Under the pieces are notes generated by a model. It was not told the DNA's origin and made no database searches. It saw only the letters and a program-made list of their open reading frames with translations. A stretch of DNA of 64,000 nt from assembly GCA_964019055.1 (NCBI GenBank), contig OZ025217.1:8863966-8927965 (forward strand), written 5' to 3'. This DNA is from Anthopleura xanthogrammica. Taxonomy: Eukaryota; Cnidaria; Anthozoa; Actiniaria; Actiniidae. The position numbers were made by a program, and so were the translations under genes. Shown here piece after piece: positions 31,397 to 42,179 of the stretch (position 1 is its first letter; every line of letters begins with the position of its first letter).

Positions 31397-32640
31397 AGTT
31401 CGAAGCCTGATCAAAATACCAGTTGTTTTGCTTTATAAACACAAACCGCTCTAGCTCTTTAAGTTTTTCTTATTTTTCTTGTTAATCACAAAGCGACTAG
31501 AGACAAGGATTAGAGACAGGTCCTAGTCATGGACTTCTGATCCTATAAAGTGACTAAATTACGGAAATTTGTATATACGAAATAGTAGTCTACCACAGAT
31601 CCTGCATTCTAAATGGCTACTCCACTAGTGGTCTATTAGAGATGGACCACTAGCCGTGAGCGACCCTTATTGGACAGGTTCGTAGGCTGGGGGTGCGGGA
31701 AGTGCGAACGCAACCCCCCTTTTGGGGATTTTTTGCGTTTTTTTAAGTACTAATGTGATAGTGAAATGTTGATTTGCTCAAAACAGAAGCCAATTATTCA
31801 CGAACGCACCCCCCCCCCCCCCCCCCCCCCCCCCCGCTCTAGATGTGAAAGCACGCTACGGGTCTGTTGGGCCTTCGGGCTGCAGGTCTGATTGTCAAAT
31901 TACGTAATAGTATATCTTCATTATCATAACAATTATTATTACTACTCGTCAAAATCCCTTGCAGGAGGAAATACAAATTTGAAAAAAGTTAACCACGTCA
32001 CGAAGCTAAGCATTTCATTAGCGGTTGTAAAATAACGCTGTCCTGCAAAGGGCTTATTACTGAAACACCGCTTCTGGAATTAAAAAAATTCTTTAAAATT
32101 AATTTTTTGAAAGTTGCATTCAGAATGCCTTTCTTCTTTGAAATATGAATGGGGGAAGGGGAAATATAGAATAGATATAATGGCATGCTCTGTAACCAAA
32201 CTAAACGTTTGCTCTTGTAACAACTAAATTTGTTCAACTTAAAATTAAAAAACATTTCCTCTTCAATCAATGTAATATCCGTAATATTCGTATTCAAAAT
32301 CATCTTTAGGGTGCATGAGGCTAACAAGTAAACGACTTCCTCGTGTTACATTGAAAATTAGAATTTTCCTCGTTCTCTATACTTAGGCCACGTCCACACC
32401 GAAAACGCATTGAAAGCTTATTTTCGATTAATTAACGGACAGGAAATGTCCTAATATCAATTTTTGGGGGTTCATTTATCCCCCACTCTCCCTCCCTTGT
32501 GCTCCCTTAAGTATTTTTTTTCTTCAAAAAACCTTATTTTGGAGCATTGTTGCATTCTAAATTTATTGCTAGTGTAATCCCCACACCAACTCCCACCCCC
32601 CACCCCTCCCCCACCCCTTTCTCTTCTCCTCAGCTCTCCT
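31397..32640. other. Intergenic region between lectin gene and ankyrin gene, unit A
   Basis: No coding support. It contains a small palindrome around CTAGTGGTCTATTAGAGATGG (31630-31665), a ~26-base C-run (31810-31835) and AT-rich sequence. The minus-strand frame at 31998-32327 is conserved in unit B only as part of the overall identity, with no domain. Confidence 0.4.
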
Positions 32641-32656
32641 CGGCCACACGGGCTAG

Positions 32657-34667
32657 ATGGCTAGGACCATCGCAAGCATCTTCGTTACGGTGGACGTCAA
32701 CAAAACAAATGGCGGAAATTATGTCTGCAAAGGATTCCAGTTTTATAATCCCATAAAAGGTTAGTGGTATGATAGACTAGTTAGATGTTTAGATTTTAGC
32801 TTTTAGGAATATTCCTTCGTAATTTTGATATTTTTTTTTTGTATTTTGGTTTGTTTTGATTTATAAATTTTAATCCTATGATTCGAAACCTCAAGTATAT
32901 AAGCTTAACATGAATACCTTTCCTTTGGTTTTCAACTCTTTATGCAGCACTGAAAGTGCAATAATTAATTAACTTGTTTTTAAACAAAATAGATAAGACG
33001 TTTTAGGCCATGCATATCGGAAAGATAAAGCTCAGAACGAGAAGAGTTAATTTTGAAATGGCTATAACTCGCTCCTGAATTCTCGTCCAAATCGCTTCAA
33101 ATCTTCACTATACACGGGTAGTCAGCTTAAAAGAATAAAAGAATGATTGGAAAAGTTATAGACGATTTTATATAGGATTTAATTATATCTTATTTATGTT
33201 TTTGATTTTATTGACGTTCTCCACATACAGTGCATTCTCTTATAATAACGTACAGATACAAATTTTGGGCTACCTGTGGATTTATTAGTATTTTATTAAT
33301 ATTATTAGTATAGGTAATAGCATGGTTTATGGTTTATAGTAGTGATATTTGGCATAAATACCACAAGTTATATTTCAAAATTGTTTTTAATTTCACGAGC
33401 CATCCTCGGCGATGGCTATGTGTGCATAAATAAGTTTCTGGATGAACTTAGTGGGGAGAGCATATTGAATAATGTTTAAAAGTTGCTCAAAGCAATAAAT
33501 TAAATTTATCAAATAATTCTTTAGTGCATGGATATGCTTGGCCTTTTAAATTCATCTTTGTAATTCATGTTTACCCATGTTTATATACCTGCAACTGTGG
33601 TTGAACATACCAATGCTGAACTTCTTTTAAGTACACAGACAGCTAGATCACTCTTTTTATTTACTTTGTAAATAAGAAAGCTTAGGGAATATTCATAATT
33701 ATATTTATTATATGGCAAGGTAATTTCACAAGCTATGATTGGTCAATTTGTGGTCCATAACTTACTGTACAGATCGAAAACCAAAATTGTCTCTCCTAGC
33801 CTTGCCATGTAATAAATCAAAATTAAAATCAAAATTTTGCCAAAAATCCCAAAAATTGCTGAAGCAAAAAAAAAAGGATTCTTTGCATTCCCTTTATTAT
33901 GCTTGATACCTCTACTACCAGAATCCTTTTCGTTCCTAGCTTTTGTTGGCCTAATTAACACTATTACTTTGAGACTACCAAAGGAGTTCAAACATTTGAA
34001 GAAGAAAAATAATTGGAAGAGGATTCTGGTGGTAGTGGTATCAAGACATAATAATGGGAATGGTAAATTGGGGCTATTTACATTTCCCTTTGGGTTTCCC
34101 TAAAAGTAGAAGGGGGAGTTTAGTTAGAAATTTGCCTAAAAAGTGGGAGTGTTGCCCACTTGCCAACTCATGTGGCCACTTGCACATTCTGTCTGTCTGT
34201 CTGTCTATCTGTCTGTCTGGTAACCAAACAAATTGGGGGGTGGAGGGGGAGGCCCCCCTGCAAAAATTGGGGAGCCAGTGCCTCTCCCCATATGACTATC
34301 CAAAACAAAGCCAGAGGAAGTCCTGGCCAGCATGCTCCCAATAACATTCTTAAAATACGATTTTCAGAATATGCTATTTCCTGTGTTCTGGTGATATTTT
34401 GGACAAGAAAAAGAAAAACGTGCATCCTTCTAAATCCACCCCTGAAAGCCATTTACATATCTTACATTATTCTTTATAATATATTGTTAAACTCCAAATG
34501 TTAGTGGATAGACCCAATCCATCCCCTGAATCTGCCCTTGACATGATGATTCCTATTGTTTGTAATATTTACTGGGTCTTTTATTTTTTTTATAGAGGGG
34601 CCATCACTTCTGAGGTTTCTAAATATTTCTTATTTGTGGTGATACATTCTGAAGAAGGGTCTCACAG
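32657..34667 (+). other. Putative 5' leader exons of the ankyrin-Mab-21 gene with upstream ORF, unit A
   Basis: An exon ending at 32759 (AAAAG|GTTAGT) and an exon 34596-34667 (TTTTTATAG| ... CACAG|GTAAGT) have good splice signals. The next acceptor is at 37308-37309, just before the main ATG. An ATG at 32657 opens 34 codons in the first exon and continues 15 codons into the second before TGA, so the exons would form a leader with a ~49-residue upstream ORF. Both exons and the ORF are kept in unit B (52902-53004, 55546-55617). Exon linkage is inferred. Confidence 0.45.
33830..34445. repeat. Element remnant with (GTCT)n, unit A
   Basis: A block starting GCCAAAAATCCCAAAAATTG and ending TAAATCCACCCCTGA. 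It includes a GTCT microsatellite (34185-34220). In unit B the same block has its apparent left end GTGGTGGATCCAGGATG (54854), so the unit A copy seems 5'-deleted. Confidence 0.5.
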
Positions 34668-35594
34668 GTAAGTGATAATTGTTGCTGTATTACCACTATT
34701 TGCATTAATTACACATAGCAATGTAAACAATGCTAACTCCAGCAACTGCAGCTTTTTTGCAATATCCTTGGATGGTGATCAGTTATGTCAATTTTTCGTT
34801 TAAATTCATAATTCACTACTACTAAACAAAAATTGAAATTTTAACTTCTTTGATTAAAGTTAATATATTGTATTAATGAAGCCTTTCATAAGAAAGCAAC
34901 AGGGGTGTAGTGAGGACCCAGGAGTTAAGGGGGCACCAAGAATAATTATATATATTAAAAATATATATAAATACCAAAACTTTTTTTGAGGGGGAACCAG
35001 AATGCATCATGTTTGCTATCTCATATTACTCCTTTCATGTGACGTAAAAGCAACTCAATTTGGAGGACAAAACAAAAGAATTTCAATCTCCTGAGAATTT
35101 TAAACTAGTGTTTTGCCCTCCAAATGGAGCTGCATTCAGAAGTGCTGCCATTGCCTATGTATTGAAATGCCTGAGATAACAAATGCCCTGCATGACATCA
35201 ATAAATAAATCAAATTATTTAATATGCATGGTGTTACACAAACATCTAGGCTCAGTTTCTGGGGGAGTGGAGAGAGAATGGCAGGCACACCAAAACCACC
35301 ACCGCTGGTAATCAAGCTTAATAAACATCTGCTGCCTTGTTTATTCTTATTTTGGCATGAAATATTGTTTTCATTATCATGCAGTGGTGTAGGGGGAAGA
35401 TGTGACCCCTTCCTACATTTCATTTTAGCATGAAAAATAAAAGACCTTTTTAACGGAATTTCATTACATTCCGGGATAATGGAAAATTACTGTGTGACTA
35501 AATGTATCTCCAGGCTCTATATGGCTTGTAAGATTCTGAAGTTCCTAAGGATTTGATGAAAAGGAGGAGGGAGGGAAGAAGGGAGGAAGGAAGG
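34668..35594. other. Intron interval of ankyrin gene leader, unit A
   Basis: AT-rich sequence with the hairpin listed at 35039-35125. Otherwise no recognisable structure, and the short frames are not supported. Confidence 0.35.
35039..35125. mobile_element. CTCAATTTGGAGGACAAAAC hairpin, unit A
   Basis: CAACTCAATTTGGAGGACAA is mirrored by TTTGCCCTCCAAATGGAGCTGC. It belongs with the 4799-4934 family but its TAGACC ends are lost. Unit B copy near 55965-56050. Confidence 0.6.
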
Positions 35595-36373
35595 AAATGA
35601 GAAATGAGAAATGAGAAATGAGAAATGAGAAATGAGAAATGAGAAATGAGAAATGAGAAATGAGAAATGAGAAAAGAGGAAATCAGAAATCAGAAATCAG
35701 AAATCAGAAATCAGAAATCAGAAATCAGAAATCAGAAATCAGAAATCAGAAATCAGAAATCAGAAATCAGAAATCAGAAATCAGAAATCAGAAATCAGAA
35801 ATCAGAAATCAGAAATCAGAAATCAGAAATCAGAAATCAGAAATCAGAAATCAGAAATCAGAAATCAGAAATCAGAAATCAGAAATCAGAAATCAGAAAT
35901 CAGAAATCAGAAATCAGAAATCAGAAATCAGAAATCAGAAATCAGAAATCAGAAATCAGAAATCAGAAATCAGAAATCAGAAATCAGAAATCAGAAATCA
36001 GAAATCAGAAATCAGAAATCAGAAATCAGAAATCAGAAATCAGAAATCAGAAATCAGAAATCAGAAATCAGAAATCAGAAATCAGAAATCAGAAATCAGA
36101 AATCAGAAATCAGAAATCAGAAATCAGAAATCAGAAATCAGAAATCAGAAATCAGAAATCAGAAATCAGAAATCAGAAATCAGAAATCAGAAATCAGAAA
36201 TCAGAAATCAGAAATCAGAAATCAGAAATCAGAAATCAGAAATCAGAAATCAGAAATCAGAAATCAGAAATCAGAAATCAGAAATCAGAAATCAGAAATC
36301 AGAAATCAGAAATCAGAAATCAGAAATCAGAAATCAGAAATCAGAAATCAGAAATCAGAAATCAGAAATCAGA
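35595..36373 (+). repeat. Heptanucleotide satellite, AAATGAG then AAATCAG, unit A
   Basis: About eleven AAATGAG units (35595-35670), then about 99 near-perfect AAATCAG units (35680-36373). The + strand frames of 252-274 residues (RNQKSEI repeats) are by-products of a 7-base unit. Confidence 0.95.
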
Positions 36374-36593
36374 TATGAGTCAATTTATTTTACTTCTGGT
36401 TTTAATTCTCTACTTTCTCCCATAATACATTGTGGTTTGGGGGTAACCCGGGTAAAAACTACACATGTTAGACATGAAGACTGATTTTTTTGAAATGAAA
36501 ATCGTTTTCTCCTGCGTAAATTATGTCACATTTGACGTCACATTTCATAAACAAATAGAAATCAAATCCGGGTGTGTATCCCATCAGATAGAA

Positions 36594-37107
36594 TTAAGGC
36601 CACGTACACACTAATGCGTTTTCGAAACTATTTTTGTCTTATCGAAAACGCATGGAACCGTCCACACAAGTGTTTTCGTAGCGTCCACATTACTAAAGCA
36701 AATGTTGCAATATCTTCTAATGTAAATGACGTCATCGTTTTCAAAACCTGTCCACACTCAATACCATAGACCTCCGTTTTCAGATGTCTCCAATAGCTGG
36801 GTTTCGCTTGACGTCATTTCCTGTATCGTGCGGAATTTTCCTCAGCTGAATCACAAGTTTTCAATAGAATTCTTTCTGGTTGACAGCACATGGAGGTCAG
36901 TGTTTGACCACCATTTGGAGCAGATAATGAGATTCAAAACTTTTATCAGCTGATTGAAACCCAGCTATTCGGAGAGCCTTTTCAAATGTATGCGTTTTCT
37001 ATAAAAAACACTAAGCATTTAAATTTTTTTAGTGTGGAGGAAAGGCCAAAACGCATCGAAAAGTATGCGTTTTTAAACGTAAACGCAATAGTCTGGACTG
37101 GGTCTAA
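36594..37107. mobile_element. Non-autonomous element, GCGTTTTCG-type ends, unit A
   Basis: The left end TTAAGGCCACGTACACACTA..GCGTTTTCG and the right end AAACGCAATAGTCTGGACTG..TCTAA form imperfect inverted ends. Multiple AAACGCAT motifs lie between. It ends ~200 bases before the main exon of the ankyrin gene. Unit B copy: 61017-61532. Confidence 0.5.
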
Positions 37108-37315
37108 GATTTGATGGAAAGAAACAAGGGAAGTAATTCTGCGCCTCCGCTGGATAACCATCACCACCCTATTAACATTATAACAAATAGTTAAATAAAC
37201 TAGTTTAAAAGGGGTCTTATAATTATTTACTAAAGCTGTGGTGCTAACCCCTTGAATAAGTTGTTATTTTCCTTTGTGATAATTTTAATTTCTCTTCTTT
37301 TTGCCTTAGTGAGCC

Positions 37316-40024
37316 ATGGAAGAGCTTAAAAAGGAAATGAAAGATGCTATCTCAACGAATAATGTTGAAGAACTTCAGAGGGTAATTAATAAGGTTTGCA
37401 ATGAAAAGTTTTTAACAAGCACAGAAGAAGTAAAAGAGGTTCTTGGGGAATCCCTTTACCATGCTGTGATCTTGGGTCGCTACGAAATAGTTAAAAATTT
37501 GGTGAAGAATGGAGCTGATGTCGATTATGAAGACCCTTTGAAACAATCTGTGCTTCTTAAAACTGTCATGTCTGTAGCATCAGAAGAAAGTGATGAAATA
37601 TTGAAATTCCTTCTTCAAAATGGTTCGAATATTAACCACAGAAGCATCAATGGCCAGTCAGACTTCATGTTTCTTATGGCAAGCAATCGCTTAAGTTATC
37701 TTTTCCTCACAAGATTCATGGATTCACTTTGCGAAATTAAAGAAACAGACGTCCGAACAGGGGGGAGTTATCTTCACTTGGTATTCAACCGTCCTGATGA
37801 TGAAAACAAAATTTTGATAATAAGAAAATTGTTGGATAAGGGGTTGGAAGTAAACGGAAAAGACAATAATGATGACACTCCATTACACTTAATGGCAGCT
37901 ATCGCAGATTGCGAATCAATGAGATTCTTGGTAGAAAATGGAGCAGATATTCAAGCCAGAAATAGGTTAGGAGAAACTGTTCTTCACACTTTGGCAAGTA
38001 GTAACGAATTTGATGGATTTCAAGATTCACTGAACTTTCTTATGGAAATGGGAGTCGACATAAATCAAACAGATTCGAACGGGAAAACTGCAATACATCA
38101 TGCTCTAGTGTCAAAGGATACCGATGAAAAAGCAATTGAAGAATTTATTAAACGTGGTATTAGAATCAATGTTAAAGATTCATGTGGAAGAACTGAGTTG
38201 TATGATGCGATTGAGGAAGTAGATACACAGTATTCACCGTCAGATTTAGAACGTCGAGCTGCCGTTATCAGACTTCTTGCAAACGCTGGTGTCGATGTCA
38301 ATGAAGGTGACATGTATGGTATAACCCCTTTGCATCTTGCTACAACGAGAGATGATCTTGAAATCCTGGTCTCATTACTCGATGCTGGTGCAGATGTCAC
38401 GAAGAAAACTAAGTCGGGAGCAACTGTCTTGCACTGGAGCTGCAAAATATACAACATGGCACATGTCATTATACATTGTTATCTAAGCGAAGGCTATGAT
38501 ATTAATGTTGTCGACAAGTATGGCTCAACAGCTCTGCATTGGGCAGTATGGTTCAGAATGAGTTCTGTTTCTCAAAGCTTATTGCAAGTCGGATCTGATT
38601 ACACCATCAAAGATAACTCTGGAAACATCCCTCTTGATCTGGCGAAGAAATTGCTTTTTACAAAATTTTTGGATTTGGTGGCGAACGACAAGTACAAACA
38701 TTTAGAGGGTTTGAGTTTACAAGACCCTGTTATCGAGTGTGATGGCAGTGAATCATTGCATGCATGCCCTTTATTACATTATGTACCAAAAGAAGAGGGA
38801 AAACTCTGTGTTGATGAGTACATTGAGCATCTCAAAATGCATGATGCATCATTGGTAAAATGCCTCAAGACATCGTTGGATATAGAAAACATGGGATTGT
38901 TTTATGACATAGAAGAAAACAGTTCTGTTCCGGAAGTTATGGGCAACTTAATGCAGTGCCTGAGTGAACGAGTTGGAGAGCGTAATCCGTTGTTTCGCTG
39001 TAATTTAAAACTCTCAGGTAGCGTGTACGAAAGAACGAAAGTTAGTCTTCCCAATGAATTTGACTACCTGTGGATTTTTATAGAATTCTGTAAAACGTTC
39101 ACACCAGTTGAGTCACCAGCTTTTCCCGAAAGCTTCGTCAAATTGAAGCTAAGAAGTGCAGTCGATGAACCTCGCTTCAGGAGATATCTGACCAAAGAAA
39201 ATTTCCTCGACAGTCGTTTGCTAATCCGTGACTTCCATAGGACAGTCAATGAAGAACTCATGTGCTTATTAAAAGATGAAAACCGTGGGCAGTTTTCTAA
39301 CATCGTTTGTCTAAAGCTCTTGAATGAAATTTCTTGCTCCAATTGCAGCCTTAGCTTTCAGTTTTTTGGAAAAGAGGCGAAATTCTTTCGAATATCAATC
39401 GATGTAGTTCCAACAATTTTGTTTGAAGACTGGAAGCCACGAGAGTTTAAAGCCGTAGACTTGGGAGCACCTGTCATAGCTGGACAACATCCCTGCTCCT
39501 TTCATGTGATCATGAAAACACCAGACAGATGCCATGTTAAAGAATTCTCTTCGTTCTTTCGTATTTCATATGCATATTTAGAACAATGCATAATGAGAGA
39601 AGTTCCTAAAGTCATGAAAAAGGGATACATTTTGCTGAAAATTCTTGGAGAGTCAGGTTATTTGCCCAAAGTTGTAGATCATGACAATAATGGAACAGTC
39701 AAGCAGTACCTAACAAGTTATCACCTCAAGACCTGCTTTTTGCACGAGGTGGATTCATGGAGACATGGTGCAGATGGTGAGAAGGGTCTCAAGGAGTCAA
39801 CAGATTCTGATGAAAACAACAGTGTCACACTAACATGGGCAACGAGAATAGTTAACCGTTATGAGAAAAGTGTCCAGGAAAGATTTCTAGCCACTTTTTT
39901 TGAACCGAAAAGAAATTTGCTGGGCCTGCAGGGAAAAGAAGATGTTATGACCGAGGGAGACATTTTCCTAGGAATGGTGAACTTACTAAAGTATTTGATA
40001 AACGTTGTTGACAGATCCAGTTAA
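37316..40024 (+). CDS. Ankyrin-repeat protein with Mab-21/cGAS-like nucleotidyltransferase domain (unit A)
   Basis: Single coding exon of 902 residues. The acceptor (TTTTTGCCTTAG) lies at 37298-37309, and an in-frame TGA directly before ATGGAAG fixes the start. Residues ~45-465 hold about eleven ankyrin repeats (DTPLHLMAA, ITPLHLATT, STALHWAVW, each followed by G-A-D-type turns). Residues ~495-890 form a Mab-21 domain: GSVYERTKVSLPNEFDYLW at 568-586 carries the G-S and E581-x-D583 residues, SIDVVP supplies D696, and TSYHLKT at 800-806 is typical of the family's C-terminal part. With all three acidic residues present, a cGAS-like enzyme making a cyclic dinucleotide for STING-type signalling is plausible. 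Many Mab-21 proteins are inactive, so activity is inference. Probably cytosolic, with no signal peptide or membrane segment. Confidence 0.88.
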   Translation: MEELKKEMKDAISTNNVEELQRVINKVCNEKFLTSTEEVKEVLGESLYHAVILGRYEIVKNLVKNGADVDYEDPLKQSVLLKTVMSVASEESDEILKFLLQNGSNINHRSINGQSDFMFLMASNRLSYLFLTRFMDSLCEIKETDVRTGGSYLHLVFNRPDDENKILIIRKLLDKGLEVNGKDNNDDTPLHLMAAIADCESMRFLVENGADIQARNRLGETVLHTLASSNEFDGFQDSLNFLMEMGVDINQTDSNGKTAIHHALVSKDTDEKAIEEFIKRGIRINVKDSCGRTELYDAIEEVDTQYSPSDLERRAAVIRLLANAGVDVNEGDMYGITPLHLATTRDDLEILVSLLDAGADVTKKTKSGATVLHWSCKIYNMAHVIIHCYLSEGYDINVVDKYGSTALHWAVWFRMSSVSQSLLQVGSDYTIKDNSGNIPLDLAKKLLFTKFLDLVANDKYKHLEGLSLQDPVIECDGSESLHACPLLHYVPKEEGKLCVDEYIEHLKMHDASLVKCLKTSLDIENMGLFYDIEENSSVPEVMGNLMQCLSERVGERNPLFRCNLKLSGSVYERTKVSLPNEFDYLWIFIEFCKTFTPVESPAFPESFVKLKLRSAVDEPRFRRYLTKENFLDSRLLIRDFHRTVNEELMCLLKDENRGQFSNIVCLKLLNEISCSNCSLSFQFFGKEAKFFRISIDVVPTILFEDWKPREFKAVDLGAPVIAGQHPCSFHVIMKTPDRCHVKEFSSFFRISYAYLEQCIMREVPKVMKKGYILLKILGESGYLPKVVDHDNNGTVKQYLTSYHLKTCFLHEVDSWRHGADGEKGLKESTDSDENNSVTLTWATRIVNRYEKSVQERFLATFFEPKRNLLGLQGKEDVMTEGDIFLGMVNLLKYLINVVDRSS

Positions 40025-40147
40025 AAGGAAAATTGCCTTGCATCCACTTTTAATTCACTTTTAATGTGATTGTTATAGCAGAACCTAACAAGCTCTAATA
40101 TGAGTTTAAAAATGCTAAAATTGCAGTCAGGATCCATAAATTTTTAA

Positions 40148-40330
40148 GATTAAATAGTATTTTTGACTCTGACTTAATAACTTTTTTACTTCAAGACGTT
40201 TCGACTGTTAAACTACAAATGCGCGCGCAGTTTCCACCGTTTTTGTCAACTGATGAAGACTGTAGTTTTACAGTCGAAACGTCTTGAAGTAAAAAAGTTA
40301 TTAAGTCAGAGTCAAAAATACTATTTAATC
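40148..40330 (+). ncRNA. Hammerhead-ribozyme-like core inside a perfect 51 bp-arm hairpin
   Basis: The arms 40148-40198 and 40280-40330 are exact reverse complements. The loop contains CTGATGA (40250-40256), a stem-II hairpin (GACTGTA GTTT TACAGTC), then GAAA (40276-40279) and C opening the long stem (stem III). Upstream, G-T-T (40198-40200) would be the cleavage triplet. TCGAC (40201-40205) pairs with GTCAA (40245-40249) as a short stem I with one mismatch. This is a type III layout like that reported for Penelope-like retroelements. An extra A between CTGATGA and stem II departs from the consensus. It lies 120 bases after the ankyrin stop codon, probably in its 3' UTR. Confidence 0.5.
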
Positions 40331-40555
40331 TTTAAAAAATACTCCAATATAAGCAGCAATTTTTTCTTGGCAAGTCAGTTTTATTTTCTCGTGTAGATGA
40401 GGAAAAGTGTAAAATTTTTGCTTGACAAGCTGGCATGCTAGCTTTTCCTTGAGAAGAAAAAATTATCAAGGCCGAAATTTGCTTCGTGTAGATGCAATAA
40501 GGAAAATGTGGTAAGGAATATTAGTTAGTTTAGTTCCCTGTCTTTTTGCACGCTT

Positions 40556-40561
40556 AATAAA
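40556..40561 (+). terminator. Poly(A) signal near the end of unit A
   Basis: AATAAA eight bases before the unit A/unit B junction. If used for the ankyrin gene, cleavage would fall at the first bases of unit B and the 3' UTR would include the hammerhead-like hairpin. Confidence 0.35.
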
Positions 40562-40794
40562 CCAGGTTACAGTTGTAAGCTTAAGAGTTTTACTCCAACG
40601 TTCTCTTTCTCACCAAAATGTCACAATCCCAAGATTGTCAATCTCTTCCCCTTTCATTACTTTGAAGGAACCTTTTACTCCCCCACACCCCCATCTCCAA
40701 AGGAAAGAAACGCTTTGGGAAATGGTAGTCTTCAATATTCGGTCATATTTTAGTAATTGAAACAAAGAAAAAGGCTTGATAAGCATGGATCAAA

Positions 40795-41120
40795 TATGCA
40801 TCACAGAACAGACTTTATAGGCGAGAAACTAATCAAATGGCTTCAATTAAATGTCAGCAAATCATTTCTTTTCCATAGCACACAGGAAGCCCGCCGTTGG
40901 ATTTGACGTTGGCGATTTTCCCAATACATTCTATTCTATGCATATAACTTTAATATATTATTACGATAATTGTTAGTGATTATTATTGCAAATTGAGAGT
41001 GAAACCCCTTCACCAGGATGATTTAATAAACTTCACGTTTTCTTGCTGCTTGAAAAAGAGATTTTTAGGTTTTTTTTTTTTTTTTTTTGCGTTTTGAAGA
41101 AATCCTGAAAATCAATCCTG
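40795..41120. other. Unit-B-private insertion with T-run
   Basis: Unit A passes directly from TGGACCCAATAT.. to CAATTAAAATATCGTAC (19160-19190). Unit B has about 320 extra bases here, including an 18-base T run (about 41071-41088). I see no clear terminal repeats or coding sequence. Confidence 0.5.
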
Positions 41121-41356
41121 ATCAATTAAAATATCGTACAAATAATAATAGACATATTCAAGTACTGTACGATTTTTTTTTCATTTGTCTAAAATTGCGG
41201 GTTTGTGTTCTTCTACAAGTTGTTTTACACAAGGTATTTTTTTCTGACATCTTGCATTTATTTCTCATTTAGCAATAAGTCTCAGACGTTTCGGACGAAG
41301 GACTAAATAAGGTAATGAAAATAAGTATCATCGTCATCAAAAGTATTTTCTAAACA

Positions 41357-41610
41357 CACCCACGTAGTCCGCTAACCGGTTTAACTTGTATTTCTCTCCC
41401 CTTCTGAAATTGTTTATCACATCAAAACGAAAATTTATATGTAACACTTGGCCAAATTTTCAGGGTTAAGAGAACGCACTATGAAAATCTATTTAATATT
41501 TTTTTCCGGTTCGGATTATGATTCTAGCGAAAAGATGGGCAAGTTTACAAGGAGATATACTCACTCCATTCCCCCCCTCCCCCCCCCCCCCCCCCCCCTC
41601 CAGCCTTCAG
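41357..41610 (+). repeat. Single copy of the 270-298 bp repeat, unit B
   Basis: One copy of the unit that is tandemly triplicated at 19411-20212, followed by a C-rich run (41567-41600). Confidence 0.8.
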
Positions 41611-41958
41611 AAAATTAATGATTTAACTACTTTGAAGCCCGGTTTACGTGAAGTTAGGGTGCGTCCATCAATTGATGGTTTGCAATCATTATCAAGAGAA
41701 TAAAATATTAAAAGACATGGCAGCCATGTTGGATGACATAACAGAATAATTCATTGAAAAATCTTTTGTTAAAGTCATCCAACATAGCGGCTATGACGTC
41801 ACGTACAAACGCAGATTAGCGACTGAATCTTTTGTTCTAAATATTGGTGTTCCCCGGCTGAAGAAAACGAAAACAAGGAATCTGTCCCTAGGATAGCAGC
41901 TGAAAATGTTGAATTATTATTTTCAGTGTTAACCACTATACTCATCATAATTTTATTA

Positions 41959-42176
41959 CAATGCGAATCGAAAAACCGTGGGCACCCAGAAATATTTCAG
42001 AGATCGTTTATTGTTCGTTGAACAATCAGAAACGATTTTCTAACTCCAAGAAGTTTATCTGACTACAAATCAGTCGATCGAGCTTCTCGCAGTTAGAAAA
42101 TTGCTTCAGATTGCTCAACGAACGATACACGATTTCTGAAATATTTCCGATGCCCACTGATTTTCGATTCGTACTG
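41959..42176. mobile_element. Unit-B-private foldback element with TA flanks
   Basis: CAATGCGAATCGAAAAACCG and AATATTTCAGAGATCG are mirrored at the right end (CGATTTCTGAAATATTTCC, TTTTCGATTCGTACTG). TA lies on both sides (41957-41958, 42177-42178). Unit A carries an unrelated MITE at practically the same site. Confidence 0.75.
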
Positions 42177-42179
42177 TAA

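Larger units (their letters stand above)
18890..40568. repeat. Segmental tandem duplication, unit A (21.7 kb)
   Basis: From ACAGTTGTAAGC at 18890 the sequence is matched again from 40569, in the same orientation, through the end of the window. Order is preserved: tandem repeats, PAN/lectin gene, MITEs, heptamer satellite, ankyrin-Mab-21 gene. Identity is very high in most exons and introns. Differences are mostly insertions, deletions and repeat length. Confidence 0.95.

Noticed and set aside
31998..32327. 109-residue minus-strand frame conserved in unit B (52176-52556)
   Set aside because: Conservation is no higher than in surrounding non-coding duplicate sequence, and there is no recognisable domain.
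35595..36373. CRISPR-like array
   Set aside because: The repeats are contiguous without unique spacers, and the DNA is eukaryotic.
35660..36484. Plus-strand frames of 252-274 residues with RNQKSEI repeats
   Set aside because: Direct translation of the (AAATCAG)n satellite.
38098..38469. Minus-strand frames inside the ankyrin gene (also 39064-39342 and the unit B copies)
   Set aside because: Antisense shadows of the well-supported plus-strand coding exon.
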